From Kutzneria kofuensis (GTDB lineage Bacteria; Actinomycetota; Actinomycetes; Mycobacteriales; Pseudonocardiaceae), in the NCBI RefSeq assembly GCF_014203355.1, contig NZ_JACHIR010000001.1, forward strand, positions 2,978,038 to 3,042,037: a stretch of 64,000 bases of DNA, in the 5' to 3' direction. Position 1 is the stretch's first letter, and each line of letters opens with the position of its first letter. A program made the translations under genes and the position numbers. Below, in pieces: positions 13,801 through 22,520 of this stretch. The notes beneath the pieces are model-generated. The model ran no database searches. It worked only from the letters and a program-made list of their open reading frames with translations, and was not told where the DNA came from.

Positions 13801-14714
13801 GTGTGTTCGGAGAGCAGGACGCGGGGACGGGCCGTGACGTCGGCGGACAGGAGCCACGGGCGCTGCGGGTCGAAGCCGTTGAAATGCACGGTCCGCAGCG
13901 GACGCCCGTCGATCAGCAGAGCTGCGTCGTCGTCCTTGGTGAGCTGGCGTTGGCCCGCGCTCCAAACCGAAAGACCGATGCCCGGGTCCCGGAGCACCTC
14001 GTGATCGACGAGAGCGGGGGCGCTGTCGAGGAACGTCGCGGCGGCTTCCGGCGCTTGACGCACCGTGTCGAACCAGGAGTGCAGGAAGGCCTCGGCGCCT
14101 GGTGCCACCGCGACGAAGCCCGAGTCGTAGACGCCGGCGGCGGCCAATTCCTCGGGGGTGGGTCGCATGCCGTCGTCGGAAAGTGGGCGGAGCACCCTCG
14201 GCACGAGAACCAGCGGCTTGCGTGCGAGCGCGGGAACGACATGGTCGGCGACCGAGTCGACGACGTGCACCGACGGATCGAGGTAGAGGACGGGACCGCG
14301 GTCCGCGAGCAGGCGCTCCAGCAGCCGGGGTCGGAGGACCGCGCAGAGCTGCTCGGCGGTGCAGGCAGTCGCGAGCTCCGCCAGTTCGCGGTCGCCGATG
14401 CCAATGTCGGCCGGCGCGAGCACGCCCTGACCGGTTGTGGCCGGGTCCGCATCGACGATGAGTGCGACGAAGCGACCGTTGTTGTGCACGGTCAGGAAGG
14501 CGGCGCCCAGCGTACGGACCGCCGGTAGCTGCGCCTTTGTCGCCACTGTGCAGGCGCTGAGCACCGGCTGCTCGGCAGCCGGGAGTGCGATCGACGGCGG
14601 CACATCCGGCCCGCTCGAACCGGCGGGACCGATGCCGACCTTGATCACGGATGCGATCGGCTCGGCGGGCTCGTCGGCGTGTGGGCCTGTGGCAGGGACG
14701 TCAGTCACGGGCAC
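10887..14714 (-). CDS. Multidomain glycosyltransferase-coiled coil-FkbM methyltransferase protein
   Basis: A 1275-residue protein. Residues about 50-310 resemble a GT8-like nucleotide-sugar domain (YLDPSVHV). Residues about 570-770 look like a GT4/GT-B domain ending in the nucleotide-binding half (LAWGLTEAAARGVPVIAS). About 800-970 is a long charged, probably coiled-coil region. The C-terminal 250 residues are an FkbM-family methyltransferase with the SAM motif FVDIGAHVGYHT (1035-1046). This arrangement suggests sequential glycan transfer and methylation of a surface polymer, though the acceptor is unknown. The start is GTG; a second GTG two codons later is possible, and no strong ribosome site is visible. 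It is transcribed into the rRNA operon with no visible terminator. Confidence 0.82.
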   Translation of the reverse strand: MPVTDVPATGPHADEPAEPIASVIKVGIGPAGSSGPDVPPSIALPAAEQPVLSACTVATKAQLPAVRTLGAAFLTVHNNGRFVALIVDADPATTGQGVLAPADIGIGDRELAELATACTAEQLCAVLRPRLLERLLADRGPVLYLDPSVHVVDSVADHVVPALARKPLVLVPRVLRPLSDDGMRPTPEELAAAGVYDSGFVAVAPGAEAFLHSWFDTVRQAPEAAATFLDSAPALVDHEVLRDPGIGLSVWSAGQRQLTKDDDAALLIDGRPLRTVHFNGFDPQRPWLLSADVTARPRVLLSEHTLLAELCTSYRNELVRHGLGQERAEYGFGQLADGTSLPTGLRAEYRRALLAADRAGERPPAPAFGTAQAEFIEWAAEPVDGLPGSTRWALAVWQDDPALRGQFAEPFGADSQAFREWCAGPGVASGRIHLDAVPKRPGGETTLLEQLGVSVLGSGWVADLVAASARSSGLPAATEPGYPVVLLCDDEASAPAERYVVAVRTGPGPVGGPADVNEVWVTSETTRAALEQTVSVPVRAITLPVLDRPAREEAARAASRSAHNIGDEVVFATVVDHAAERVGNALGSVSAFLAAFPDRQDVLLLLAVSGSAEHPEAAERLRLATATDPRIRLVEDPISLPFLLDAADWALSLHRGGGSDLLAWGLTEAAARGVPVIASAHGVVTELFDEDTAVLVPCHHGGTEPDIEVASKLLREVADDPEVADRLSRTGRWHLLRAYSLPKVADQLKERVEHAYRTWRARRSASRSGNDTDPLGPLHSAKHALLRQPDVDVASRMPMAPALRKGVLRVLNHYDNHLRDVLGTVLDGMERTAGELLRRQDEIREVGGLVELESLRADFERLIDRHSQLGDQLVSTDDGVVRVSADLAGQGRRLRELEDALVGEAAKRTKQLDTLADRLDRLTLMLDKTLDRIDALESKVAESLRERDGRLESGLRAADQALHTSDALRRVVVREHERHGGTVEGVSSSLVLCDVGLLRLPSEDALMLPLLSSNGVWEPELSGLIDSLVEPDGVFVDIGAHVGYHTIRVLSLLGASGAVVAVEPCDSVRRLLRHNVSVNLSPQIAERLVVVEGAAWDQATDLLAEPTLTGGVAVRPNPGPPVHAAASPAQNQLPAGSVQFANAPVLEPMDENKPAELGGSVRGVRLDKELESIPSLSGMRLSVVKVDAPGREHRALGGLVRLLRRDRPHVLCAFSPSAITDLGDDPITVLREFRTWGYDLVPVDQQRIASPEEVLEATGDSRSSTLWLRPRGKGV

Positions 14715-15137
14715 AACCTAGCCCGATCCCGCGTCGGGTCGAAGTAATGCCGACCGTTGGTCGCCGGTGATGTTCACGCAGCCGGCAGAGACGGTCGGTA
14801 CCGCGGCGCGCGTCGTGCGTCGCTGGCCTGCCCGAACGCGGCGGAGTAGATCAACATCTTGGCATCGGCCCTCCGCCGGGCCATGAACGACACGCCGACT
14901 GTTGTTGAGCGATTGGATCCGGACCTCGGGTTGCTACCCGATCGAACTCCGGACCGGGGTATCCCCCTCGTCACCGAGCCCGACGCAGATGTCGTCGCTC
15001 TCCGGGTTGCTGCGCTGTCGAGTGCCCCTCGGGTTGGGGCGCGACCCGGCGTCCAGGCCGAAGCCCAGGTCAAGCGGCCGGGACCCATCATCCCGGCCGG
15101 CCATCGTCGACCAGAGCATCGCGGGTAGCGGCCCCGC
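14715..15137. other. Intergenic region, nothing recognised
   Basis: The 423 bp between glnA2 and the FkbM-type gene. Short open frames exist on both strands, but none resembles a family I know or has a convincing ribosome site. There is a small hairpin (TCGGGT/ACCCGA) near 14926-14941. I see no tRNA. Confidence 0.5.
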
Positions 15138-16481
15138 TCAGAGAATCGGCAGGAACGTGCTCAGCTCGAACGGCGTCACCTTGCTCCGGTACGCGTCCCA
15201 CTCCGCCCGCTTGTTGCGGAGGAAGAACTCGTAGACGTGCTCGCCGAGCGTCTCAGCCAGCAACTCCGAGTGCTCCATCTCCCGCAGCGCCTCGCCGAGG
15301 TTCTGCGGGAGGCTCGCGTAGCCGGCCGCGCGCCGTTCGGACTCGGTGAGCGACCAGACGTCGTCCTCGGCGGCCGGTGGCAGTTCGTAACCTTCCTGCA
15401 CGCCCTTCAGACCAGCCGCGATGATCACCGCGTAGGCCAGGTACGGGTTGCACGCGGAGTCGAGGCTGCGCACCTCCACCCGCCGGGACGACGCCTTTCC
15501 AGGTGAGTACATCGGCACCCGGACGAGGGCTGACCGGTTCGCGTGGCCCCAGCAGACCGCGGTCGGAGCCTCGCCACCGACGATGAGTCGCTTGTAGGAG
15601 TTGACGAACTGGTTGGTCACGCCGGTGATCTCGCGGGCGTGCTTGAGCAGGCCGGCGACGAACGCCTTGCCGGTGTCAGACAGCTCGTAGGGGTCCTCCG
15701 CGTCGTAGAACGCGTTGCCATCGCCTTCGAACAGGCTGACGTGCGTGTGCATGCCCGAGCCCGGCTGGTCGGTGAACGGCTTCGGCATGAAGGAGGCGCG
15801 CACGCCCTGGGTGATAGCCACTTCCTTCACGACGTACCGGAACGTCATGACGTTGTCGGCCATGGTCAGTGCGTCGGCGTATCGCAGGTCGATCTCCTGC
15901 TGGCCGGGCGCGCCCTCGTGGTGACTGAACTCCACCGAGATGCCCATCGCCTCGAGCGCCTCGATCGCGTGCCGGCGGAAGTGCGGTGCGGTGTCGTGGC
16001 TCGCCTGGTCGAAGAAGCCGCCGTTGTCGGCGGGCACCGGCTCGCGACCGTCGTTGTTGAGCTCGCGGAGCAGGAAGAACTCGATCTCCGGGTGGACGTA
16101 GCAGGTGAAGCCAGCCTCGCTTGCCCTGGAGAGCGTGCGGCGGAGAACGTGTCGCGGGTCCGCCCAGGACGGCGAGCCGTCGGGCATGGCGATGTCGCAG
16201 AACATGCGGGCCGAGTAGTGGCCGCCGTCAGCGGACTCCCAGGGCAGCACCTGGAACGTGGACGGGTCGGGCTTCGCGACCATGTCGGACTCGTAGACCC
16301 GGGCGAAGCCCTCGATCGCGGAGCCGTCGAACCCGATGCCCTCGGTGAAGGCGCCCTCAAGCTCTGCGGGCGCAACCGCCACGGACTTGAGATATCCGAG
16401 CACGTCTGTGAACCACAACCGGACAAACCGGATGTCGCGTTCCTCCAACGTGCGCAGCACGAACTCCTGCTGGCGGTCCAT
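15138..16481 (-). CDS. glnA2: Glutamine synthetase, GlnA2 type
   Basis: ATP-dependent glutamate-ammonia ligase or a GlnA2 relative, 447 residues from the chosen start. Landmarks are the beta-Grasp region GIGFDGSAIEGF (48-59), metal ligands in HPEIEFF (130-136), MHTHVS (244-249) and NRSALVRVP (315-323). The start is placed at the ATG giving MDRQQEFVLRTLEERD, which matches the usual GlnA2 N-terminus; an in-frame ATG 33 bp upstream would add eleven residues. Tyr365 in GYELPPA aligns with the tyrosine adenylylated in GlnA1. The surrounding gene order matches the mycobacterial glnA2 neighbourhood. Confidence 0.93.
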   Translation of the reverse strand: MDRQQEFVLRTLEERDIRFVRLWFTDVLGYLKSVAVAPAELEGAFTEGIGFDGSAIEGFARVYESDMVAKPDPSTFQVLPWESADGGHYSARMFCDIAMPDGSPSWADPRHVLRRTLSRASEAGFTCYVHPEIEFFLLRELNNDGREPVPADNGGFFDQASHDTAPHFRRHAIEALEAMGISVEFSHHEGAPGQQEIDLRYADALTMADNVMTFRYVVKEVAITQGVRASFMPKPFTDQPGSGMHTHVSLFEGDGNAFYDAEDPYELSDTGKAFVAGLLKHAREITGVTNQFVNSYKRLIVGGEAPTAVCWGHANRSALVRVPMYSPGKASSRRVEVRSLDSACNPYLAYAVIIAAGLKGVQEGYELPPAAEDDVWSLTESERRAAGYASLPQNLGEALREMEHSELLAETLGEHVYEFFLRNKRAEWDAYRSKVTPFELSTFLPIL

Positions 16482-16635
16482 GAGCGCAGCGTAGGCAGCC
16501 CTCGTTAACGGCATGTTTCGGGGTGCCCGGGCAGGCCCGTGACCTGGAGTGAGGTTGCCCGAGCCGAGTACAGCGAGTACGACGTACCAGCGCCGTCAGT
16601 CACGGATCAGCTCGTCGGATCAGGGAGGGGCAGGC

Positions 16636-17907
16636 ATGACCAGCAGCGCCACCGCACCCCGGCAACGTCTCACTCCAGACCAACGGAACTCGTTCACCGC
16701 GGCCCTGCTCGGCTGGTCGATGGACGCATTCGACTACTTCCTCGTCGTCCTGGTCTATGCCGACATCGGCAAGGAATTCGGCGTCTCGCTCACCCAGATG
16801 GCTTTCCTGACGACCGTCACGCTCATCATGAGGCCCGTCGGCGCCTTCCTGTTCGGACTGTGGGCGGACCGCGTCGGCAGGCGCATCCCGCTCATGACCG
16901 ACGTCATTTTCTACTCGCTCATCGGCTTCCTCTGCGCCTTCGCGCCCAACTACACGATCCTGCTCATCCTGCGCCTCCTGTACGGCATCGGCATGGGCGG
17001 CGAGTGGGGCCTCGGCGCAGCGCTCGCGATGGAGAAGCTCCCCTCCAACCGACGTGGCTTCTTCTCCGGCGTCCTCCAGCAGGGCTACTCGATGGGGTAC
17101 CTGTTGGCCTCCCTCGCCTACCTGGTCCTGCACGGCTGGCTCGGTCTGTCGTGGCGGTGGCTGTTCGCACTCAGCGTCATCCCCGCTCTCATCAGCCTGC
17201 TGATCCGGGCTCGGGTCAAGGAGTCCGAGGTCTGGGAGACCACCCAGCAGAAGCTTCGTGCCCACAACACGTCGCTTCGCACGATCATCTTCAACGGCCC
17301 GGTTCTGCGCCGGTTCGCCTACCTGGTCCTACTCATGACCGCCTTCAACTGGATGAGTCATGGCACGCAGGACGTGTATCCGACGTTCCTCAAGGCGACG
17401 GAGAACGGCGGCGCGGGATTGTCCGCCGCTACGGCGAGCTGGATCGCGATCATCTACAACGTCGGCGCCATGATCGGCGGCACCGTCTTCGGCACCCTGT
17501 CCGAGCGCTTCGGCCGGCGCTACACGATCGTGTTCTGCTCCCTGATCGGGTTGCCGATCGTGCCGTTGTTCGCGTTCTCCAAGACTGCGGCGCTGCTGTG
17601 TCTTGGCTCCTTCCTCATGCAGATAGCGGTCCAAGGGGCGTGGGGCGTCATCCCCGCACACCTCACCGAGATGTCCCCCGATGCCATCCGCGGCTTCTAC
17701 CCAGGTGTGACCTACCAGCTCGGCAACTGCCTCGCCGCGTTCAACCTGCCCATCCAGGAGTCGCTTGCGTCCAGCCACGGATACCCGTTCGCACTGACAA
17801 TCACCGTGATGCCGGTGCTCGCGATACTGGCGGTGCTGACGTGGCTCGGCAAGGAGGCCAAGGGCATCCAGTTCGGCACAACTGTCGGAGTGGCACCAAC
17901 TACATAG
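16636..17907 (+). CDS. MFS transporter, sialate/carboxylate:H+ symporter type
   Basis: A 423-residue twelve-helix major facilitator protein. The loop 2-3 motif [10 protein letters not shown] is at 74-83, and the following GMGGEWGLG (119-127) is typical of the SHS group (NanT/JEN1/lactate-type carriers). The start ATG has GGGAGG 7 nt upstream; longer in-frame extensions lack support. The substrate is probably an organic acid, inferred from family only. It is divergent from glnA2, leaving about 150 bp for both promoters. Confidence 0.88.
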   Translation: MTSSATAPRQRLTPDQRNSFTAALLGWSMDAFDYFLVVLVYADIGKEFGVSLTQMAFLTTVTLIMRPVGAFLFGLWADRVGRRIPLMTDVIFYSLIGFLCAFAPNYTILLILRLLYGIGMGGEWGLGAALAMEKLPSNRRGFFSGVLQQGYSMGYLLASLAYLVLHGWLGLSWRWLFALSVIPALISLLIRARVKESEVWETTQQKLRAHNTSLRTIIFNGPVLRRFAYLVLLMTAFNWMSHGTQDVYPTFLKATENGGAGLSAATASWIAIIYNVGAMIGGTVFGTLSERFGRRYTIVFCSLIGLPIVPLFAFSKTAALLCLGSFLMQIAVQGAWGVIPAHLTEMSPDAIRGFYPGVTYQLGNCLAAFNLPIQESLASSHGYPFALTITVMPVLAILAVLTWLGKEAKGIQFGTTVGVAPTT

Positions 17908-17926
17908 CACACCTGGCGGCTAGCTC

Positions 17927-17959
17927 GCTGATCATGACTTTCCAGGGGCTCTGATCAGC
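17927..17959 (+). terminator. Weak terminator-like hairpin after the MFS gene
   Basis: An 8-bp inverted repeat GCTGATCA/TGATCAGC with a 17-nt loop, 20 bp past the transporter stop. There is no T-tract, so termination is uncertain. Confidence 0.35.
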
Positions 17960-18018
17960 GGGCCTTGCCAGGATTGTGCCCTAGCCTCGCATGCAGTCAC
18001 CCGAACTGAGGACTGCAC

Positions 18019-19023
18019 ATGAGAGAACTGGATCAACTCGTAGGGGCCGTCGATGCCGTCGTTGCGACGGCGACCTCCGAGAAGGCGCAGCACGAGATCG
18101 CCGAGACCTTGCGCGTAGTCAGCTGCCAGATGAACCGGCTGCAGGCAGTCATTGCCGAGCACACCCTTGCGATGGAACGAACCGGTGCGCACAAGGCGAC
18201 GGGGCATGGAAGTCCAGCCGAGTTCCTGAAGCGTGAATGCCACTACTCCGGCGCCCAGGCACGGTCGGTCTTGCGCTCAGGCACGGTTCTAGCTGAGTCG
18301 TTGCCGCGCACAGCAGAAGCGTTGAAGGCCGGAACCATCACCTGGCCGCACGCCACCAGCCTCGTGCGGGGCGTCGCAGCGCTGGGGCCTGAAGAGGTCT
18401 CGGCCAACGAGGACAAATGGATCAACAAGGTTGCTGTCCAAAGTGGTCCGGAACGCTTGCAGCGCGTCCTCCGGGCTCGTGTACATGAGAAGGTGCCGCA
18501 GGCGCAGTCCCCAGTTGATCAAGAAGGTGATGCTGCGAAGGGCATCTCACTACGTAAGCTCGCCAAGCGCGGCTACGAGGTCCACGGCTTCCTGCCTCTG
18601 GACGACGGAGCAGTTATCGAGCAAGCGGTGTCGAAGCTTCGGTCATTGGAGAACGCGCCGAAGGACTCCGACCCGATCGTGGCCATCGCGGATTGGTGGC
18701 TTCGGAATCCTTCAGGGCTCCAAGGTCAACCAGGCTCGGACAGTCGCGACCACGGCCTCGTTGAGTTGTTCGGTAGCGCTCAGACCAGCGTGACGGCTCC
18801 GACGCCGTTCCCCACCGTGAGGCCTTCCTGCGACTTCGACGCGGACCCCCTCGCGAGTTCGTCCGCGAAGTCACTGGCGATCGCCAAACGCGATGACGAC
18901 GTCACTCAGACTCCAAGGACGGACGATCGCTGCAGGCAACCTGGCTGCTCGGCCGTCCCGCACTGGTGTGACTACCACGGCACCATGGATCGCTTGGCGT
19001 ACAAGCTACTTACTGCGGCCTGA
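18019..19023 (+). CDS. DUF222 protein with degenerate HNH C-terminus
   Basis: A 334-residue protein. The N-terminal 200 residues fit the DUF222 region that normally precedes an HNH nuclease domain (for example the RSVLRSGTVLAESLPRTAEAL and KAGTITWPHA helices). The C-terminus keeps only a CRQPGC...WCDYHG remnant and stops before the usual HNH histidines and asparagine, so nuclease activity is doubtful. DUF222-HNH proteins are abundant and often multicopy in actinobacteria and are linked to intein or group II-like mobility. GC content is lower than that of neighbours (about 60% in two 60-base samples). Likely a decayed member. Confidence 0.75.
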   Translation: MRELDQLVGAVDAVVATATSEKAQHEIAETLRVVSCQMNRLQAVIAEHTLAMERTGAHKATGHGSPAEFLKRECHYSGAQARSVLRSGTVLAESLPRTAEALKAGTITWPHATSLVRGVAALGPEEVSANEDKWINKVAVQSGPERLQRVLRARVHEKVPQAQSPVDQEGDAAKGISLRKLAKRGYEVHGFLPLDDGAVIEQAVSKLRSLENAPKDSDPIVAIADWWLRNPSGLQGQPGSDSRDHGLVELFGSAQTSVTAPTPFPTVRPSCDFDADPLASSSAKSLAIAKRDDDVTQTPRTDDRCRQPGCSAVPHWCDYHGTMDRLAYKLLTAA

Positions 19024-19059
19024 TGTCGGCACAACCAAGACACGATTGGGCCATGAGCT

Positions 19060-20667
19060 TCAGGAGGAACACCGCGGATCAGCTGCCGGCAGCTTCAGGT
19101 TGACGAGATAGTTCACGCCGACCTGATCGACACAGTCACTTCCCTGGAGGAAGGCCGTATGCTGCGTGCTCTGGTAGGTCAGGAGAAAACCGCCGAGAGC
19201 ACTGGCGAGATTGACGCCTGCCTGATACGGAGTGGCGGGGTCGTTCGTCGTGGAGACCACAAGTGTGGGCGGCAGGCCGCTGACCTTGGGCAGATGAGGC
19301 TGGCTGGTGTTGGGGACAGGCCAATAGGAACAAGCATCGCCGGCTGACGCAGTGGGAAGCGGTTGCCCGTTGTCCAGGAAGGGCGCGGCTTCCGTCGCTC
19401 GACGCTCGGCGTCGAGCTGCGCGGCCGGATCCTTGGACTGAGGATTGTCAACGCATTGGATGGCGGTGAATGCATCCTGCTCGTTCGAGTACTTCCCGTC
19501 GGTCCCTCGGCCGTCGTACAGGTCTGCCATGGTCATCAGCGTCAGGCCAAGGCCGCGCTTCAGCTGTACGAGGCCGCTGTTCAACGTCTCCCACAACTGC
19601 TGTGTGTACAGCGCTTGGATCGTCGCTGTGGTGGCGTCGGCGAACGTAAGCTTGCGCCCGTCCCCGGTGTCCACCGGGTTTTTGATCAGCGGGATCACGA
19701 GATCGTGGTACGCCTGTACGGCCTTGCTGGCGTCCCGGCCGAATGCGCAGTCCTGGCGCTGGGCACACCAGGCCGCAAACTGGTCGAATGCCTTCTGGAA
19801 GCCGGCCGACTGGGCGACTCCGGCATCGGTTGAGCTCTGGTTGGGATCGACGGCACCGTCCAGCACCAGCGCACGCACGTTTGCCGGAAAGCCCTCCGCA
19901 TACGTGGTTCCGAGGAAAGTCCCGTACGAGAAGCCGACGTAGGAGAGCTTCTCGTCGCCCAATGCCGACCGCATGACGTCGAGGTCCTTGGCGACGTCAC
20001 GAGTACCGATGTTTGCCAGCAGGTCGACACCGGTCCGCTGGGCGCACATGGCCGTGTAGTCGCGCAGTTGCGCGACCTCCTTGGCGACGCCGGCGGCCGA
20101 CGTGTCCTCGATGTCGTCGGCTCGCTGCTTGTCGCGTTCCGCGTCGGTCAAACAGTGGACTGCCGGCTCACTGGATCCGATACCTCGCGGATCGAAGCCA
20201 ACCAGGTCGAACCTCTTGCCGAGATCGTTGCCAGCCACCGCGGTAGCCAACGATGCGGCGGCGTCGACGCCCGAGGCACCCGGGCCGCCCGGGTTGATGA
20301 ACAGAGTGCCGATGCGCTGGCCCGGATCCGTGGCCTTGCGGCGGAGCAGCCCCAGGGTGATCGTCTTGCCATCAGGCTTCGAATAGTCGAGCGGGACGGT
20401 CAGCCGAGCACACTTCAGATCGGTGCTGGACTCGAAGAGCTTCCGGTCGGTGTCCGATGTGGCGTAGTTGTCGCACGAGCCCCAGCCGAGCTGTTGGCCG
20501 TAGAACCGCTCGAGCCCTGCGGGAACAGGGCCGGCTGGACCTGGCCGTTCGAATGTGACGCCCGCTTCCGCTTGGCCGCCGAACACGGAGGTGCAACCGC
20601 CAGTCACCAGAACAACCACAGCGAGTAGCACTACCAACGGCACGGTGTGAGAACTACGAGGGCGCAC
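19060..20667 (-). CDS. Lipoprotein alpha/beta-hydrolase, Hip1/CaeA-like serine protease
   Basis: A 535-residue exported hydrolase with a C-terminal TAP-like domain. The N-terminus is a lipoprotein signal with the lipobox VTGGC (Cys25). The oxyanion segment NPGGPGASG is at 125-133, the nucleophile elbow GFSYGT puts Ser at 247, and Asp476 (TTNDPATPY) and His503 (TQHTAF) complete the triad. Position beside glnA2 and panB matches Rv2223c/Rv2224c (Hip1), a cell-envelope protease of M. tuberculosis. The start is GTG. It is convergent with the DUF222 gene (36 bp apart) and divergent from nadE. Confidence 0.9.
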   Translation of the reverse strand: MRPRSSHTVPLVVLLAVVVLVTGGCTSVFGGQAEAGVTFERPGPAGPVPAGLERFYGQQLGWGSCDNYATSDTDRKLFESSTDLKCARLTVPLDYSKPDGKTITLGLLRRKATDPGQRIGTLFINPGGPGASGVDAAASLATAVAGNDLGKRFDLVGFDPRGIGSSEPAVHCLTDAERDKQRADDIEDTSAAGVAKEVAQLRDYTAMCAQRTGVDLLANIGTRDVAKDLDVMRSALGDEKLSYVGFSYGTFLGTTYAEGFPANVRALVLDGAVDPNQSSTDAGVAQSAGFQKAFDQFAAWCAQRQDCAFGRDASKAVQAYHDLVIPLIKNPVDTGDGRKLTFADATTATIQALYTQQLWETLNSGLVQLKRGLGLTLMTMADLYDGRGTDGKYSNEQDAFTAIQCVDNPQSKDPAAQLDAERRATEAAPFLDNGQPLPTASAGDACSYWPVPNTSQPHLPKVSGLPPTLVVSTTNDPATPYQAGVNLASALGGFLLTYQSTQHTAFLQGSDCVDQVGVNYLVNLKLPAADPRCSS

Positions 20668-20789
20668 ACGTCGATCGTGCCATCTAGTGACTCCGAACGA
20701 GGGAAAGGTCGACCGTAGCCGCGGGACGTACGTGATCCTTGCGCCACAGATTCCGTCCGGTTGTCAGGGTTGTGAGGGAGGATGGACAC

Positions 20790-22520
20790 ATGCCGCAACT
20801 GCGCATCGCTCTCGCTCAGGTCAACCCACGCGTAGGCGACCTGGCCGGCAACGCCGACCTGGTGGTCGAATGGACGCGGAAGGCCGCCGAGTCCGGCGCC
20901 CACGTGGTGGCGTTCCCGGAGATGGTGCTCACTGGTTACCCCGTCGAGGACCTGGCGTTGCGGCAGTCCTTCGCCCGCGCGTCGCGTACCGCGGTCGACG
21001 AGCTCGCCGAGCGGCTGGCCGACCTCGGTTGCGGCGACCTGCTGGCCGTTGTCGGCTATCTGGACCGCGACGAGGCCGGGGTGCGCAACGCGGCGGCGAT
21101 GATCCACCAGGGCAAGGTCGTCGCCCGGTACGCCAAGCACCACCTGCCGAACTATGGCGTGTTCGACGAGTATCGCTACTTCGTCCCCGGCACCAAGCTG
21201 CCCATCCTGCGCTGGCACGGCACGGACATCGGCGTCGTCATCTGCGAAGACATCTGGCAGGACGGCGGTCCGATCGCAGCCCTCGGGCAGGCCGGCGTCG
21301 ACCTCGTCGTCTGTATCAACGGTTCGCCGTATGAGCGGAACAAGGACGACCACCGGGCTGAGCTGGCCGCGAGGCGGGCCTCGGAAGCGGGTGCGCCGCT
21401 CGCCTACGTCAACATGGTCGGTGGCCAGGACGAGCTGGTGTTCGACGGCGATTCGTTGGTCATCGACGCCGAGGGCAAGTTGCTCGCTCGGGCGCCGCAG
21501 TTCGTCGAGGAGCTCCTCGTTCTCGACCTCGACCTGCAGGCTGGTGAGAGCACTTCAGTCGAACCGGTCGACGGCTTCGAGGTAACGCGGATCACGCTGG
21601 ACGCGGCGAAGCTGCCCGCTTACGAGCCGCTTCCAGCTCCTCGACCGGCGGCGCCGTTGTCGGATTGCGCCGAGGTGTGGGGAGCGCTGGTCACCGGTCT
21701 TCGGGACTACGTCCACAAGAACGGTTTCCGCTCGGTCGTCCTGGGACTCTCGGGCGGCATCGACTCCGCCGTGGTCGCTGCTCTTGCGGTTGATGCCCTG
21801 GGAGCCGACGCCGTGTACGGCGTCTCAATGCCTTCTTCGTATTCGTCGGACCACTCCAGGTCGGACGCGGCACTGACCGCGGAGCTGACTGGGTTGCACT
21901 ACGACACGCAGCCAATCGAGAACATGGTGCGAGCGTTCGTAGGCCAGCTCAATCTCACGGGGCTTGCCGAAGAGAACATTCAGGCTCGGTGCCGTGGCAT
22001 GACGTTGATGGCGCTGTCGAACGCGCACGGGCACCTCGTGCTCGCCACCGGCAACAAGACCGAACTGGCCGTGGGCTATTCCACGATCTACGGCGACGCG
22101 GTCGGCGGGTTCGCGCCGATCAAGGACGTGCCGAAGACGCTGGTGTGGGAGCTGGCGCGATGGCGCAACGCCGAGGCTGAGCGGCGGGGCGAGGCGCCTC
22201 CGATTCCGGAGAACTCGATCACGAAGCCGCCGTCGGCAGAGCTGCGGCCGGGCCAGGTCGACACCGACTCGCTCCCGGACTACGAGCTGCTGGACCGGGT
22301 GCTCGATCAGTACGTCGAGGGCGACCACGGCTACGCGGACCTGCTGGCTGGCGGCTTCGACCCGGAACTGATCGAGCGGGTGCTGCTGATGGTCGACCGC
22401 GCCGAGTACAAGCGGCGGCAGTACCCGCCAGGCACCAAGATCAGTCTCAAGGCGTTCGGGCGGGATCGGCGGTTGCCGATCACCAACGCCTGGCGGGAGC
22501 ACACCGCAGCGCTCGTCTGA
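20790..22520 (+). CDS. nadE: Glutamine-dependent NAD+ synthetase
   Basis: Last step of NAD biosynthesis: amidation of deamido-NAD with ammonia from glutamine. The 576 residues contain an N-terminal nitrilase-type glutaminase with the triad Glu44 (FPEMVLTGY), Lys116 (KHHLPNYGVFDE) and Cys152 (VICEDIW), then a synthetase domain with the PP-loop SGGIDS at 321-326. The start ATG follows GGGAGG by about 8 nt; an earlier in-frame ATG 51 bp upstream lacks a site. At 576 residues it belongs to the shorter glutamine-dependent class, not the 680-residue mycobacterial form. Confidence 0.95.
   Translation: MPQLRIALAQVNPRVGDLAGNADLVVEWTRKAAESGAHVVAFPEMVLTGYPVEDLALRQSFARASRTAVDELAERLADLGCGDLLAVVGYLDRDEAGVRNAAAMIHQGKVVARYAKHHLPNYGVFDEYRYFVPGTKLPILRWHGTDIGVVICEDIWQDGGPIAALGQAGVDLVVCINGSPYERNKDDHRAELAARRASEAGAPLAYVNMVGGQDELVFDGDSLVIDAEGKLLARAPQFVEELLVLDLDLQAGESTSVEPVDGFEVTRITLDAAKLPAYEPLPAPRPAAPLSDCAEVWGALVTGLRDYVHKNGFRSVVLGLSGGIDSAVVAALAVDALGADAVYGVSMPSSYSSDHSRSDAALTAELTGLHYDTQPIENMVRAFVGQLNLTGLAEENIQARCRGMTLMALSNAHGHLVLATGNKTELAVGYSTIYGDAVGGFAPIKDVPKTLVWELARWRNAEAERRGEAPPIPENSITKPPSAELRPGQVDTDSLPDYELLDRVLDQYVEGDHGYADLLAGGFDPELIERVLLMVDRAEYKRRQYPPGTKISLKAFGRDRRLPITNAWREHTAALV

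Noticed and set aside
12453-14528. 691-codon open frame antisense to the FkbM-type gene
   Set aside because: Low-complexity Arg/Gly-rich translation with no family features; the opposite strand has clear SAM and glycosyltransferase motifs.
14774-15128. Short frames on both strands between glnA2 and the FkbM-type gene
   Set aside because: No ribosome site, no recognisable domain and no consistent codon bias.
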